A stretch of DNA of 64,000 nucleotides from Cloacibacterium normanense (GTDB taxonomy: Bacteria; Bacteroidota; Bacteroidia; Flavobacteriales; Weeksellaceae), in the NCBI RefSeq assembly GCF_003860565.1, contig NZ_CP034157.1, positions 2,046,001-2,110,000 of the forward strand. Reading direction: 5' to 3'. A program made the translations under genes and the position numbers. Shown piece by piece: positions 32,618-41,481 of the stretch. Below the pieces are notes generated by a model. It saw only the letters and a program-made list of their open reading frames with translations, searched no databases and had not been told where the DNA came from. Each line of letters begins with the position of its first letter. Positions within the stretch are counted from its first letter, which is position 1.

Positions 32618-33952
32618 TTATCTTTCAAAAAGCAATCTTTCTCCGTGTTTTTCAGGAGAAACTTTACCATTTTCAAAAGCAAGAAAACCATTGACGAAAG
32701 TATGTGTAATTTCTGAATGAAAAGTCTCGTTTTCTAGTGGACTCCAACCACATTTTGATTGTATATTTTCTTTAGAAACTGTAATTTCTGCATTAGGATT
32801 AATGATTACCAAATCTGCTTTGTAACCTTCTTTTACATAACCCCTTTTTTCAATTTCGAATAAAATAGCAGGATTGTGACACATTTTTTCAACTACTTTT
32901 TCTAAAGAAATCTTGCCTTTTTTGAAATATTCAAACATTACTGGCAAAGAATATTGAACCAAAGGCGCACCAGAAGGACAGTTCAAATATTTGTTAGATT
33001 TTTCTTCCAAAGTATGCGGAGCGTGATCAGTTGCAATCACATCTATTCTATCATCTAAAAGTGCTTCCCAAAGTCCGTTTTTATCCGTTTCTGTTTTTAC
33101 AGCAGGATTCCATTTGATAAGAGAACCTTTGGTTTCATAATCTTCGTTGGTGAAATGAAGGTGATGCACACAAACTTCAGCGGTGATTTTTTTGTCTTTT
33201 AACGGAATATCATTTCGGAAAAGCTCCATTTCTTTTGCGGTAGAAAGATGATAAATATGCAATCTCGCTCCAGTTTTTTTGGCGAGTTCTATTGCTTTTG
33301 AACTTGATAGATAACACGCTTCTTCGCTTCTGATTAAGTGATGAAATTTCACGGGAATATCTTCTCCGTATTGTTCTTTATAGATTTCTGTATTTTTTCT
33401 GATGGTTGTTTCGTCTTCACAATGCACACAAATCGGCATTTTTACTTGAGAGAAGATTTCTTCCAAAATTTCGGGATTATCTACCAACATATTCCCTGTA
33501 GAAGAACCTAAAAAAAGTTTGATGGCCGCTACATTTCTTGGATTGGTTTTCAGAACTTCTTCTAAATTATCATTGGTTCCACCCATTGAAAAGGAATAAT
33601 TGGCGTAAGATTTCTCCGAAGCAATTTTGTATTTTTCTTCTAAAAGTTCTTGCGTTACCGCATTCGGAACGGTGTTCGGTTGTTCTATAAAACTGGTTAC
33701 TCCGCCTGCAATTGCGGCTTTTGATTCGCTTTCTATATCGCCTTTGTGCGTTAATCCCGGTTCACGAAAATGCACTTGATCATCAATTACTCCAGGAATT
33801 AGGAATTTTCCTTCAGCGTTAATGATTGTATCTGCATTTTCTTCGGAAATAGTTGATGAAATTTTCGCAATCAAATCATTTTCAATCAATACATCAGATT
33901 TAAAAATCTTTCCTTCATTTACAATTTGTGCGTTTTTGATTAAGGTTTTCAT
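32618..33952 (-). CDS. pyrC: Dihydroorotase (amidohydrolase)
   Basis: A 444-residue class I dihydroorotase-like amidohydrolase that closes carbamoyl-aspartate to dihydroorotate in pyrimidine synthesis. Metal ligands are visible as DDQVHFREPG (HxR) near residue 57, the carboxylated Lys in AAIKLFLGSSTGN near residue 142, His in ICVHCEDE and LHIYHLSTAKE, and the catalytic Asp in VIATDHAPHTLEEK near residue 310. Length and motif spacing fit the dihydroorotase/allantoinase branch; an allantoinase is less likely without purine-degradation neighbours. Confidence 0.9.
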   Translation of the reverse strand: MKTLIKNAQIVNEGKIFKSDVLIENDLIAKISSTISEENADTIINAEGKFLIPGVIDDQVHFREPGLTHKGDIESESKAAIAGGVTSFIEQPNTVPNAVTQELLEEKYKIASEKSYANYSFSMGGTNDNLEEVLKTNPRNVAAIKLFLGSSTGNMLVDNPEILEEIFSQVKMPICVHCEDETTIRKNTEIYKEQYGEDIPVKFHHLIRSEEACYLSSSKAIELAKKTGARLHIYHLSTAKEMELFRNDIPLKDKKITAEVCVHHLHFTNEDYETKGSLIKWNPAVKTETDKNGLWEALLDDRIDVIATDHAPHTLEEKSNKYLNCPSGAPLVQYSLPVMFEYFKKGKISLEKVVEKMCHNPAILFEIEKRGYVKEGYKADLVIINPNAEITVSKENIQSKCGWSPLENETFHSEITHTFVNGFLAFENGKVSPEKHGERLLFER

Positions 33953-34094
33953 TTTACTTTTAGATTTTTACAAATTTAATTTAACTTTTGAGGAAAGCCA
34001 AAGAAATTTAGGTTTTTGTGAAAGTGTAAAAGTTCAATTCTAAGGTTTATGAAAAATTCGTAAATCTAAAATCCTAAATCCCAAATCTTATAGT

Positions 34095-34102
34095 TATTTT
34101 TG
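34095..34102 (+). promoter_or_regulatory. -7 box in front of the flippase gene
   Basis: TATTTTTG matches TAnnTTTG. It lies so close to the open frame that transcription would start after a TTG at 34100; the next TTG (34124) is then the likely start codon. No good TTTG -33 box is seen. Confidence 0.5.
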
Positions 34103-34123
34103 CATTCTAAAAACGCTAAAAAA

Positions 34124-35575
34124 TTGTATAAAAAACTATTCGGACAAACCGCCATTTATGGTTTAAGTTCAGTATTAGTAAGGATTTTTCCTTTTCTTAT
34201 CGCTCCTATCGTTACACGAGCATTTGGGCCAGCTGCATCTTCACCATTTGTAGATTGGTACTCTATTGCTGGAGTTATTACGGTTTTTTTAACACACGGA
34301 ATGGAAACTTCATTCTTTCGTTTTGCGCAAGAAGATGATATTGACAAAAAAACCTTAATCTCTACTACTGCGCTTAGTATTCTTTCTGTAGGATTTATTT
34401 ATTTGATTTTAGGTTATGTTTTCAGGCAAGAATTAGCGAATGTTTTCGAAACGCCAGACCAAGTGAATTTTTTGGTCATTTTCTTATTTATTTTATCTTT
34501 TGATGCGTTTTCTACTATTCCTTCAGCAGTTTTAAGATTAGAAGGAAGACCTATTCAATATATGCTTTCTAAAGTAATCGGTTCATTGGTTTACTTTTTT
34601 TTAGTGGTATTTTTCATCAAATGGTTGCCTAAATTTCCAGAGGGAATTCTTGGGTTAAAATACAATCCAGAAATTGGGGTAGGTTACGTTTTTATTGCCA
34701 ATTTGGTACAAAGTATTGTGACTTTAGCGATTGTAGGCAAAGAATTTGTGAATTTCAGCATCAAAAAATTTGATTTTCAACTTTGGAAAAGAATTATGAA
34801 TTATTCTTGGCCAGTAATGATTGCAGGTTTGGCTGGAATTGTAAATCAAACGCTTGACAGACAATTCCTTAAATATTTACTTCCTGATAAAGAAGCACGC
34901 CATCAGATTGGAGTTTATGGCGCTGTTTACAAAATCGCCACTTTTATTACGGTTTTCAGACAAGCTTATCAATTAGGAATTGAACCATATTTTTTCAGCA
35001 GTTTCAAAGATAAAAACAATCACAAAACCTATGCAGTTTTAATGGACGTTTTTGTAATTTGTAATTGTTTAATTTACATTGGATTGATGGTAAATCTTCA
35101 ATGGATTTCAGAAAAATATTTGAGAAATCCGCTTTATTATGAAGGAATAGAAATCATTCCGATGGTGATGTTAGGTGCTTTATTTTTAGGCATTTACCTT
35201 AACCTTTCTATTTGGTACAAACTTTCAGACCAAACCAGAGTCGGTTTATATATTTCTATCATCGGAGCAGCAATTACAGTGCTCATTAATTTTCTTTTTA
35301 TTCCAGAATATGGATATTGGGCAAGTGCAACTGCTGCATTAGTAACGTTTACGAGTATGATGGTAATTTCTTACATTTGGGGAAGAATAAAATATCCTAT
35401 TCCTTATAACACGGGAAAAGTAATCCTATATCTCGTCATTTCGGTTTCCCTTTCTATGATTTCGTTTTACTATTTTAGAACCAATTATTTTGTAGGAAAC
35501 TTATTTTTAGCATTATTCATCGGTTTTGTAGCCTTTAAGGAACAAGCCATTTTCAAAAGAATTTTAAAAAGATGA
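34124..35575 (+). CDS. Polysaccharide flippase (Wzx/MATE-like)
   Basis: A 483-residue integral membrane protein with about fourteen hydrophobic helices, of the MOP polysaccharide exporter class that moves lipid-linked sugars across the inner membrane. It begins [16 protein letters not shown], with helix 1 near residue 5. No ATG is available; the frame opens with TTG at 34100 or 34124. I use 34124 because 34100 lies inside the promoter box. The stop overlaps the dut start by 4 nt, so the two are coupled. The specific cargo is unknown. Confidence 0.87.
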   Translation: MYKKLFGQTAIYGLSSVLVRIFPFLIAPIVTRAFGPAASSPFVDWYSIAGVITVFLTHGMETSFFRFAQEDDIDKKTLISTTALSILSVGFIYLILGYVFRQELANVFETPDQVNFLVIFLFILSFDAFSTIPSAVLRLEGRPIQYMLSKVIGSLVYFFLVVFFIKWLPKFPEGILGLKYNPEIGVGYVFIANLVQSIVTLAIVGKEFVNFSIKKFDFQLWKRIMNYSWPVMIAGLAGIVNQTLDRQFLKYLLPDKEARHQIGVYGAVYKIATFITVFRQAYQLGIEPYFFSSFKDKNNHKTYAVLMDVFVICNCLIYIGLMVNLQWISEKYLRNPLYYEGIEIIPMVMLGALFLGIYLNLSIWYKLSDQTRVGLYISIIGAAITVLINFLFIPEYGYWASATAALVTFTSMMVISYIWGRIKYPIPYNTGKVILYLVISVSLSMISFYYFRTNYFVGNLFLALFIGFVAFKEQAIFKRILKR

Positions 35576-36012
35576 CCATAAAAGTAATCAACAAATCAAA
35601 ACACGCTTTACCAAAATACCAAACTGCACTTTCTGCGGGGATGGATTTATATGCTAATATTTCTGAACCCATCACGCTGAAATCTTTAGAGAGAAGATTA
35701 ATCAGCACAGGCTTATTAATTTCACTTCCAGAAGGTTACGAAGCTCAAGTAAGACCTAGAAGTGGTCTTGCTCTAAAAAACGGAATTACCGTTCTCAATA
35801 CTCCAGGAACAATAGACGCTGATTATCGTGGAGAGATTGGAGTAATTTTAGTAAATTTATCGGCCGAAGATTTCACCATCAATGATGGCGATAGAATCGC
35901 TCAAATGGTTATTGCTAAATACGAAACCGCAACTTGGGAAGAAGTAAACACTTTAGAAGAAACAGAACGCGGAGAAGGTGGTTTTGGCAGTTCTGGAGTC
36001 GCTAAAAAATAA
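35572..36012 (+). CDS. dut: Deoxyuridine triphosphatase
   Basis: A 146-residue trimeric dUTPase, which removes dUTP and supplies dUMP. All five motifs are seen in order: [10 protein letters not shown] (motif 1), [12 protein letters not shown] (2), [16 protein letters not shown] (3), [12 protein letters not shown] (4) and [10 protein letters not shown] (5). Length is typical. It overlaps the end of the flippase gene by 4 nt (ATGA) and precedes the nucleotidyltransferase gene by about 40 nt. Confidence 0.97.
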   Translation: MTIKVINKSKHALPKYQTALSAGMDLYANISEPITLKSLERRLISTGLLISLPEGYEAQVRPRSGLALKNGITVLNTPGTIDADYRGEIGVILVNLSAEDFTINDGDRIAQMVIAKYETATWEEVNTLEETERGEGGFGSSGVAKK

Positions 36013-36050
36013 CAATTAAAAACACAAATAAATTTAAACCAAATTAAACT

Positions 36051-37076
36051 ATGAAAATAATAGTTCCAATGGCAGGACGTGGTTCTAGATTAAGACCACA
36101 CACACTTACCGTTCCAAAACCATTAATTCCTATTGCAGGAAAACCAATTGTACAAAGATTAGTAGAAGATATCGCAAAAGTAGCTGGCGAAAATATAGAT
36201 GAAATAGCATTTATCATAGGAGATTTCGGGCCAGAAGTAGAACAATCTTTGATAGAAATTGCAGAAAAACTAGGAGCAAAAGGAAGCGTTTATACGCAAG
36301 ACGAACCTCTAGGAACAGCTCACGCTATAAAATGTGCAGAACAATCAATGCAAGGAGACGTAGTCGTAGCATTTGCAGACACACTTTTCCGTGCCGATTT
36401 TAAATTAGACACCAATTCTGATGGGGTAATTTGGGTGAAAAAAGTAGCTGATCCATCTGCTTTTGGTGTTGTAAAATTAGACGATTATGGCTTCATCACT
36501 GACTTTGTAGAAAAACCACAAACTTTCGTTTCTGATTTAGCGATTATTGGAATTTATTATTTCAAGTCTGCAGAAAAATTGATGGAAGAAATTAACTATA
36601 TCATGAGTAATGATATAAAAGTAGGTAGTGAATATCAATTGACTACCGCTCTGGAAAATCTTCGTCAAAAAGGAGCTAAATTCTCTCTAGGAAAAGTAGA
36701 TGATTGGATGGATTGCGGCAATAAAAATGCAACCGTAGAAACCAATGGTAAAATCCTTCAATACGAAAAAGAAGAATTTGCAAATTTCCCAGCATCAGCA
36801 GAAATAGAAAACAGCCTTATCATTCCGCCATGTTTTATCGGGGAAAATGTAAAAATTAAAAATTCTAAAATTGGGCCTTATGTTTCTTTAGGAAATGGAA
36901 CTTGCATAGAAAACTCTAATATAGAAAATTCTTTGATTCAAGAGAAAACAGTCATCAATCATGGTAATTTAAGCAACTCTATGATTGGTAGTAACGCACA
37001 GTACTTTGGCGTTTCTAGAGAAATTTCATTAGGAGATTATTCGGTGCTAGATTTTTTATCAAAAGGAAATGATTAA
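36051..37076 (+). CDS. Sugar-1-phosphate nucleotidyltransferase with left-handed beta-helix tail
   Basis: A 341-residue enzyme of the glucose-1-phosphate thymidylyl/uridylyl-transferase type, activating sugars for cell-surface polymers. The nucleotide-binding motif is MAGRGSRLRPHTLTVPKP at residue 7, with the metal-binding Asp in VVAFADTLFRADF and the sugar site EKPQTFVSDLAIIG. The C-terminal part (about 265-330) has hexapeptide repeats. The substrate cannot be read from the sequence. The preceding flippase suggests surface polysaccharide work. A hairpin at 37101 follows the gene. Confidence 0.88.
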   Translation: MKIIVPMAGRGSRLRPHTLTVPKPLIPIAGKPIVQRLVEDIAKVAGENIDEIAFIIGDFGPEVEQSLIEIAEKLGAKGSVYTQDEPLGTAHAIKCAEQSMQGDVVVAFADTLFRADFKLDTNSDGVIWVKKVADPSAFGVVKLDDYGFITDFVEKPQTFVSDLAIIGIYYFKSAEKLMEEINYIMSNDIKVGSEYQLTTALENLRQKGAKFSLGKVDDWMDCGNKNATVETNGKILQYEKEEFANFPASAEIENSLIIPPCFIGENVKIKNSKIGPYVSLGNGTCIENSNIENSLIQEKTVINHGNLSNSMIGSNAQYFGVSREISLGDYSVLDFLSKGND

Positions 37077-37100
37077 TCTGCTATAAATCAAATAAATAAC

Positions 37101-37130
37101 CAAACCACACAAAACATATTGTGTGGTTTG
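37101..37130 (+). terminator. Terminator-like hairpin after the nucleotidyltransferase gene
   Basis: CAAACCACACAA and TTGTGTGGTTTG form a perfect 12-bp stem with a 6-nt loop, 24 nt after the stop. The following sequence (GCGTTAAAAT) lacks a proper T-run, so termination may be inefficient. Confidence 0.6.
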
Positions 37131-37180
37131 GCGTTAAAATTGTAATGTTCTTCCACAAGTAACATTTACAATCATAGAAT

Positions 37181-37975
37181 ATGAAAAATTATATACTTAT
37201 CCTTATTTCATCATTAGCTTTATTATCTTGTAAAGCTAGAAAAACCGTAGAACAAACTCCAGCTCCTGTAGAAAATGTAAGTTCTAATAAAGCTTTTTTC
37301 GAAAAAATTACTAAAAAAGATGCTTTTGAGAGTTTAAAAATCACTAGCAAAGTCAATGCGGAGACAGACAGATTTATCCCAACTATTGATGGAACATTTT
37401 ATATAGAAAATAACCAAAAAATTTGGGCAAATTTTTCATTCCTTTTTATGTCTCAAGCAAGAGCCAATATTACACCTGCCGGAATCAAAGCCTACGAAAA
37501 GATAAATAAGACGTATATTGATTCTAATTTTGACTACATCAATAATCTTTTGAAAGTTAATTTCATAGATTACAGTGCTTTACAAAATTTACTTCTCGGT
37601 AAAACCTTCATTCCTGTTAATGAAAAAGATTATACTTTTTTGCAAAATGAAAACGGTTATTTGCTAAATTCTGCTAAAAACCAAATTATCACGGTAAATG
37701 GCAAAACCAGCGAATACAAAACTTCACTAGAATATTCTCATGAATTGGCTTTAAAAAAGGTATTTTTACAAGACATAAAGAACAACAATAGCCTAGAAGT
37801 GAGCTATAATGATTATGAAATTTTCGGTTCACAAAAACTCCCAAAAAGTGTTAAAATAATTATAAAAGCACAGAAAACAGACCAAATTTTAATAGAAAAT
37901 ACGAAATTTGAATTTTTGAAGATGGAAACTCCTTTTTCCATTCCTACTAATTATACAAAGACAGAAATTAAATGA
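37181..37975 (+). CDS. DUF4292 lipoprotein
   Basis: A 264-residue lipoprotein with signal MKNYILILISSLALLSC, the acylated Cys at residue 17. The mature part has the pattern of DUF4292 proteins (LolA/LppX-like fold): FESLKITSKVNAETDRFIPT near residue 50, INKTYIDSNFDYINNLLKVN near residue 105, and a beta-rich end. The family is typical of Flavobacteriia and is thought to handle envelope lipids, but no function is proven. The stop overlaps the start of the EnvC-like gene in ATGA form. This pair is conserved in related genomes as far as I recall. Confidence 0.88.
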   Translation: MKNYILILISSLALLSCKARKTVEQTPAPVENVSSNKAFFEKITKKDAFESLKITSKVNAETDRFIPTIDGTFYIENNQKIWANFSFLFMSQARANITPAGIKAYEKINKTYIDSNFDYINNLLKVNFIDYSALQNLLLGKTFIPVNEKDYTFLQNENGYLLNSAKNQIITVNGKTSEYKTSLEYSHELALKKVFLQDIKNNNSLEVSYNDYEIFGSQKLPKSVKIIIKAQKTDQILIENTKFEFLKMETPFSIPTNYTKTEIK

Positions 37976-39513
37976 TGCATAAGAAACTGAGTTTATTATT
38001 AGGATTACTAGCCTTTAGCATTTTCTTTTCTCAACAAGGAAGAAAAGAACAACTGCAAAAACAAAATTCAGAGCTCAAAAAACAAATTGCTGCCATTAAT
38101 GCTACTCTTGCAAAAGCCAGAGGAGAAGCAAAATTATCTCTTGCTTACCTTAATGATGTCAATAAAAAAATTGCGCTCCGAGAAAAAGTTTATAATAACA
38201 CTCAGAAAGAGAAAAGATTCATAGAAGATGACATCTATCTCCGTCAGTTAGAAATCAATAAATTTAACCGTGAACTGAAAGTTCTTCGCAAAGAATATGC
38301 TGATATTCTAGTAAAAGCTTACAAGAACAAAGGCGTTCAGAACAAAGTTACTTTCATTCTTTCTTCTAGAGATTTAGGTGAAGCATTGAGAAGAGTTCAA
38401 TACATCAAGCAATACGGAGAATATCAAGATAAAAAAGCTGCCGAGATTAATCAAAAAGCTACTCAAATCAAAAAATCAATCGGTTTAAAGCAAAAATCTG
38501 TAAAAGAAAAGGAAAACCTTCTTAATAAACAAAAACAAGAACTCGCTGTAATTCAAGTAGAAAGAAAACAAAAAGAAGTACTTTTAGAAGAATTTAAGAA
38601 AAACGAGACAAAACTGGTTGCAGAACTTAGAACCAAGCAAGCAGAAAATAAAAAGGTAGAAAATGCCATCAGAAATCTCATCAATGAAGAGATAAAAGCG
38701 GCCAAAGCTAAAGCTGAAGCAGATAAAAAAGCAGAAGCAGAAAGAATAAGACTAGCAAAAATTGCAGCTGAAAAAGAAAAAGCAAAAATAGACGCTGAGA
38801 ATAAAGCGAAAGCTGATGCTCTTGCTCTTGTGAAGAAAAAAGCGGAAGAAGAGGAAAGAAAAGCTACAAAACTTGCCCGTGAAAAAGCGGAAGCAGAAAG
38901 AGTTGCCAAAGAAAAAAATGATGCCGAAAAAATAGCAAAAGCAGAAAAAGAGAAAAAAGAGTCTGAAGAAAAAGCAAATGCTGCTAAAGCAAAAGCTGAT
39001 GAAGCGAGAAATGCATCAAAAGCATTAGCAGATAAAACAGATAAAGAAAAAGCAGCTGTAGAAGAGAAAAAAATGAAAGACTTCGGAGTGGGAGCAATTA
39101 CCGCAGGAAGTAACTTCGCAGCGAATAAAGGAAAAATGTCTTTCCCTGTTCCTTCTGGTCAGGTTACCGAACGATTTGGCAGACAACCGCACCCAGTTTT
39201 CAAAGGAATTACTATTGAAAATAACGGAATAAAAGTGGTAGTTCCAAACGGAACGAGAGCAAGATGTGTATTCCCAGGTGTTGTGAGCAACATTTTGGTA
39301 AGTGGTGGCGCAAAAACTGTATTGGTTAAACATGGAGACTACTTCAGTATCTATGGAAACTTGGATAATGTAAACGTTGCCAAGAACCAACAAGTCTCTG
39401 CAGGAACGACAATTGGAAGCATCGGAACTGATTTTGACGGGAATTTCGCCCTTGATTTTCAAATTTGGAATGGAGCCAATCCAGTTAATCCATTAGATTG
39501 GGTTTCGTATTAA
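37972..39513 (+). CDS. EnvC-like murein hydrolase activator with degenerate LytM/M23 domain
   Basis: A 513-residue protein with a signal peptide (ends about residue 20, before QQGRKEQ). Residues about 20-250 form a long coiled coil, and about 250-370 are a charged Ala/Lys/Glu stretch of tandem-like KAEAE words. The C-terminal LytM/M23 domain (about 395-513) starts GRQPHPVFKG. Both zinc motifs are absent: the first HxxxD position reads GITIENNGI, and the HxH position reads ALDFQIW. EnvC proteins are such inactive LytM activators of cell-division amidases. The start overlaps the DUF4292 stop; a second ATG at 37975 is an alternative. Confidence 0.9.
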   Translation: MMHKKLSLLLGLLAFSIFFSQQGRKEQLQKQNSELKKQIAAINATLAKARGEAKLSLAYLNDVNKKIALREKVYNNTQKEKRFIEDDIYLRQLEINKFNRELKVLRKEYADILVKAYKNKGVQNKVTFILSSRDLGEALRRVQYIKQYGEYQDKKAAEINQKATQIKKSIGLKQKSVKEKENLLNKQKQELAVIQVERKQKEVLLEEFKKNETKLVAELRTKQAENKKVENAIRNLINEEIKAAKAKAEADKKAEAERIRLAKIAAEKEKAKIDAENKAKADALALVKKKAEEEERKATKLAREKAEAERVAKEKNDAEKIAKAEKEKKESEEKANAAKAKADEARNASKALADKTDKEKAAVEEKKMKDFGVGAITAGSNFAANKGKMSFPVPSGQVTERFGRQPHPVFKGITIENNGIKVVVPNGTRARCVFPGVVSNILVSGGAKTVLVKHGDYFSIYGNLDNVNVAKNQQVSAGTTIGSIGTDFDGNFALDFQIWNGANPVNPLDWVSY

Positions 39514-39529
39514 AAAATCCTTACCTTTG
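39497..39529 (+). promoter_or_regulatory. Promoter of tatA
   Basis: ATTG (39497-39500) and TACCTTTG (39522-39529) are separated by 21 nt; the -7 box fits TAnnTTTG exactly. The ATG of tatA follows 16 nt after the box, so the leader is very short. The -33 lies in the end of the EnvC-like gene. Confidence 0.55.
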
Positions 39530-39544
39530 TAAAAATTTTCAAAA

Positions 39545-39739
39545 ATGATTTCACCAATTATTATACTATCACTTTCTTGGCAGCATATCCTAATTGTTGC
39601 TATCGTACTTTTATTACTTTTCGGAGGTAAAAAAATTCCTGAATTAATGAGAGGAGTTGGTAGCGGAATTAAAGAATTTAAAGACGCTGTAAAAGAAGAC
39701 GAAAAAAAACCAGAAGATAAATCTCAAAATCCTTCTTAA
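39545..39739 (+). CDS. tatA: Twin-arginine translocase subunit TatA
   Basis: A 64-residue protein with one N-terminal transmembrane helix ([18 protein letters not shown]), the conserved turn [14 protein letters not shown], an amphipathic helix ([13 protein letters not shown]) and a charged tail. This is the standard TatA layout; TatA multimers form the path for folded proteins across the inner membrane. tatC is not in this window. It has its own promoter and precedes the DUF4254 gene by 1 nt. Confidence 0.93.
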   Translation: MISPIIILSLSWQHILIVAIVLLLLFGGKKIPELMRGVGSGIKEFKDAVKEDEKKPEDKSQNPS

Positions 39740-39740
39740 C

Positions 39741-40352
39741 ATGTCTTTTACCGAACACGCATGGAATATCTTCAACAAATCTGTTGAAGATTATCATTTA
39801 CATGATAATGTAGACTTCCCAATCAATAATCCATTCGAAAATGGCAGTTTGGAACACCTTTTGTATACTAAGAATTGGATAGATACCGTACAATGGCATT
39901 TAGAAGATATCATTAGAGACGAAAATATTGATCCGGTAGAAGCACTACAATTGAAAAGAACAATTGATGCTTCTAACCAGAAAAGAACTGATTTGGTGGA
40001 ATACATTGACAGTTATTTTTTCCAAAAATATCAAAATATCACGCCTAAATCAGACGCTAAAATCAATACAGAAACGGTAGCTTGGGCAATTGATAGATTT
40101 TCGATTCTTGTTTTGAAAGTTTATCACATGAACCAAGAAGCTACTAGAGAATCTGCCACAGAAGAACATAGAGCAAAATGTACAGAAAAACTCAATGTAC
40201 TTCTAGAACAGAAAAAAGATTTAAGCCAAGCGATTGATCAATTACTTTTAGATATAGAAAACGGTGATGTTAAGATGAAGGTATACAAACAAATGAAAAT
40301 GTATAATGACGAAAGTCTTAACCCTATCCTTTATCAAAAATCTAATTCATAA
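39741..40352 (+). CDS. DUF4254 protein
   Basis: A 203-residue soluble, mainly helical protein with the DUF4254 pattern: ENGSLEHLLYTKNWIDTVQWHLEDIIRD near residue 33, LKRTIDASNQKRTDLVE, and a C-terminal helix with LLDIENGDVKMKVYKQ. The family is found in Bacteroidota, frequently near ribA or lipopolysaccharide genes, and has no proven function. No signal peptide is present. The start is 1 nt after the tatA stop, so the two are coupled. It is followed 2 nt later by the lipoprotein gene. Confidence 0.88.
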   Translation: MSFTEHAWNIFNKSVEDYHLHDNVDFPINNPFENGSLEHLLYTKNWIDTVQWHLEDIIRDENIDPVEALQLKRTIDASNQKRTDLVEYIDSYFFQKYQNITPKSDAKINTETVAWAIDRFSILVLKVYHMNQEATRESATEEHRAKCTEKLNVLLEQKKDLSQAIDQLLLDIENGDVKMKVYKQMKMYNDESLNPILYQKSNS

Positions 40353-40354
40353 AA

Positions 40355-40807
40355 ATGAGAAATACAATAAATTTACTTTTCGCCTTGCTTCTATTGACTT
40401 CGTGCTCGGTAGAAAAAGTAAATTTATCTCCTTTGTCTAATAGCTTTTCGAGTTATTCTACCCAAACTAGTTTTTCTGAACAGACATATAAATCTATGGA
40501 AAGAGTAAGTTATCTCTCAGAAATAACCAATACACTTACAGAATTTCCAGTTTTTAAAAATCAAAAACTCAATGCAGAAATTTATAAAATGAAACTGCAT
40601 ATTTCTGATTACATTTATTCTATCAAACAGAATAACAAGACGGAACAAACTAAGGCTTATAAAAATTACACCAATTCTTATAAAACGATTCAGACGCTGA
40701 AAACGAGTCTTCCAAAAGACGATTTAGAATTACTGAATAGATATTTGGCTAAAATCAAAACAAACATTAGTCTTATAGATTCTTTCGATAGTACAGAATC
40801 TAAGTAA
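40355..40807 (+). CDS. Small lipoprotein
   Basis: A 150-residue protein with signal MRNTINLLFALLLLTSC and a lipobox cysteine at residue 17. The mature part is helical and polar (Ser/Thr/Lys/Asn-rich) and has no motif I recognise. It lies 2 nt after the DUF4254 gene and 25 nt before ribA, as part of the same plus-strand run, so co-expression is expected. Confidence 0.78.
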   Translation: MRNTINLLFALLLLTSCSVEKVNLSPLSNSFSSYSTQTSFSEQTYKSMERVSYLSEITNTLTEFPVFKNQKLNAEIYKMKLHISDYIYSIKQNNKTEQTKAYKNYTNSYKTIQTLKTSLPKDDLELLNRYLAKIKTNISLIDSFDSTESK

Positions 40808-40832
40808 ATCTTATCTTTACATAAAAAATTAG

Positions 40833-41432
40833 ATGATAACATTACAGGCAGAATCATTAGTTCCTACCGATTTTGGAAACTTTAGAGTAATGGCTTTTTC
40901 GGATAGTGAAAAAGACTGGATGCCTCATATCGCTTTGGTTGCAGAAAACACAGATTTTTCTAAACCTATTAATGTTCGTTTTCACTCAGAATGTATTACT
41001 GGAGAAGTTTTCCATTCTAAAAAATGTGAATGCGGACAGCAGTTAGATGCAGCCATGAAATTTATTCAAGAAAACGGAGGTATCATCGTTTATCTTCGTC
41101 AAGAAGGTAGAAATATTGGTATTATCAATAAGCTTAAAGCTTACGCATTACAAGAAAAAGGATTAGATACCGTTCAAGCGAATCTTCAATTAGGTCTTCC
41201 TGCAGATGATAGAGATTTTAATGTAGCGATTGAAATTTTAAAATTATTAGACGTAAAAGAAATCAATCTTTTAACGAATAATCCTGATAAAATAAAATTT
41301 GTAGAAAACAGTGAAATTCATCTCAACAAAAGAATTCCACTTCAGATGGAAGCCAATGAAAACAGCAAAGAATATCTGAAAACTAAAAAAGAATATTTCG
41401 GGCATCTTCTAGATGACGAAACAGAAAAATAA
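40833..41432 (+). CDS. ribA: GTP cyclohydrolase II (riboflavin synthesis)
   Basis: A 199-residue single-domain RibA, which opens GTP to 2,5-diamino-6-ribosylamino-pyrimidinone phosphate in the first step of riboflavin synthesis. The zinc-binding cysteines are in CITGEVFHSKKCECGQQLD near residue 50, and the substrate motifs are YLRQEGRNIGIINKLKAYAL and GLPADDRDF. E. coli RibA has 196 residues, so there is no fused RibB domain. A strong terminator (41431) follows. A TATCTTTA box lies about 20 nt upstream, one base off the -7 consensus. Confidence 0.96.
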   Translation: MITLQAESLVPTDFGNFRVMAFSDSEKDWMPHIALVAENTDFSKPINVRFHSECITGEVFHSKKCECGQQLDAAMKFIQENGGIIVYLRQEGRNIGIINKLKAYALQEKGLDTVQANLQLGLPADDRDFNVAIEILKLLDVKEINLLTNNPDKIKFVENSEIHLNKRIPLQMEANENSKEYLKTKKEYFGHLLDDETEK

Positions 41433-41463
41433 AAAACGCTTCGAGAATTTCGAAGCGTTTTTT
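41431..41463. terminator. Bidirectional terminator between ribA and deoD
   Basis: AAAACGCTTCG and CGAAGCGTTTT form an 11-bp perfect stem with a 7-nt loop, flanked by A- and T-runs. It serves the convergent ribA (plus) and deoD (minus) genes. Confidence 0.92.
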
Positions 41464-41481
41464 AGTATCTATTTGAACTTT

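Noticed and set aside
38553-38909. 118-residue minus-strand frame rich in Ala and Ser
   Set aside because: It is the antisense shadow of the Lys/Ala/Glu coiled coil of the EnvC-like gene.
38700-39060. Tandem-like AAAGCNGAAGC words as a DNA repeat
   Set aside because: They are codons of a low-complexity coiled coil (KAEAE type) and need no separate explanation at DNA level.
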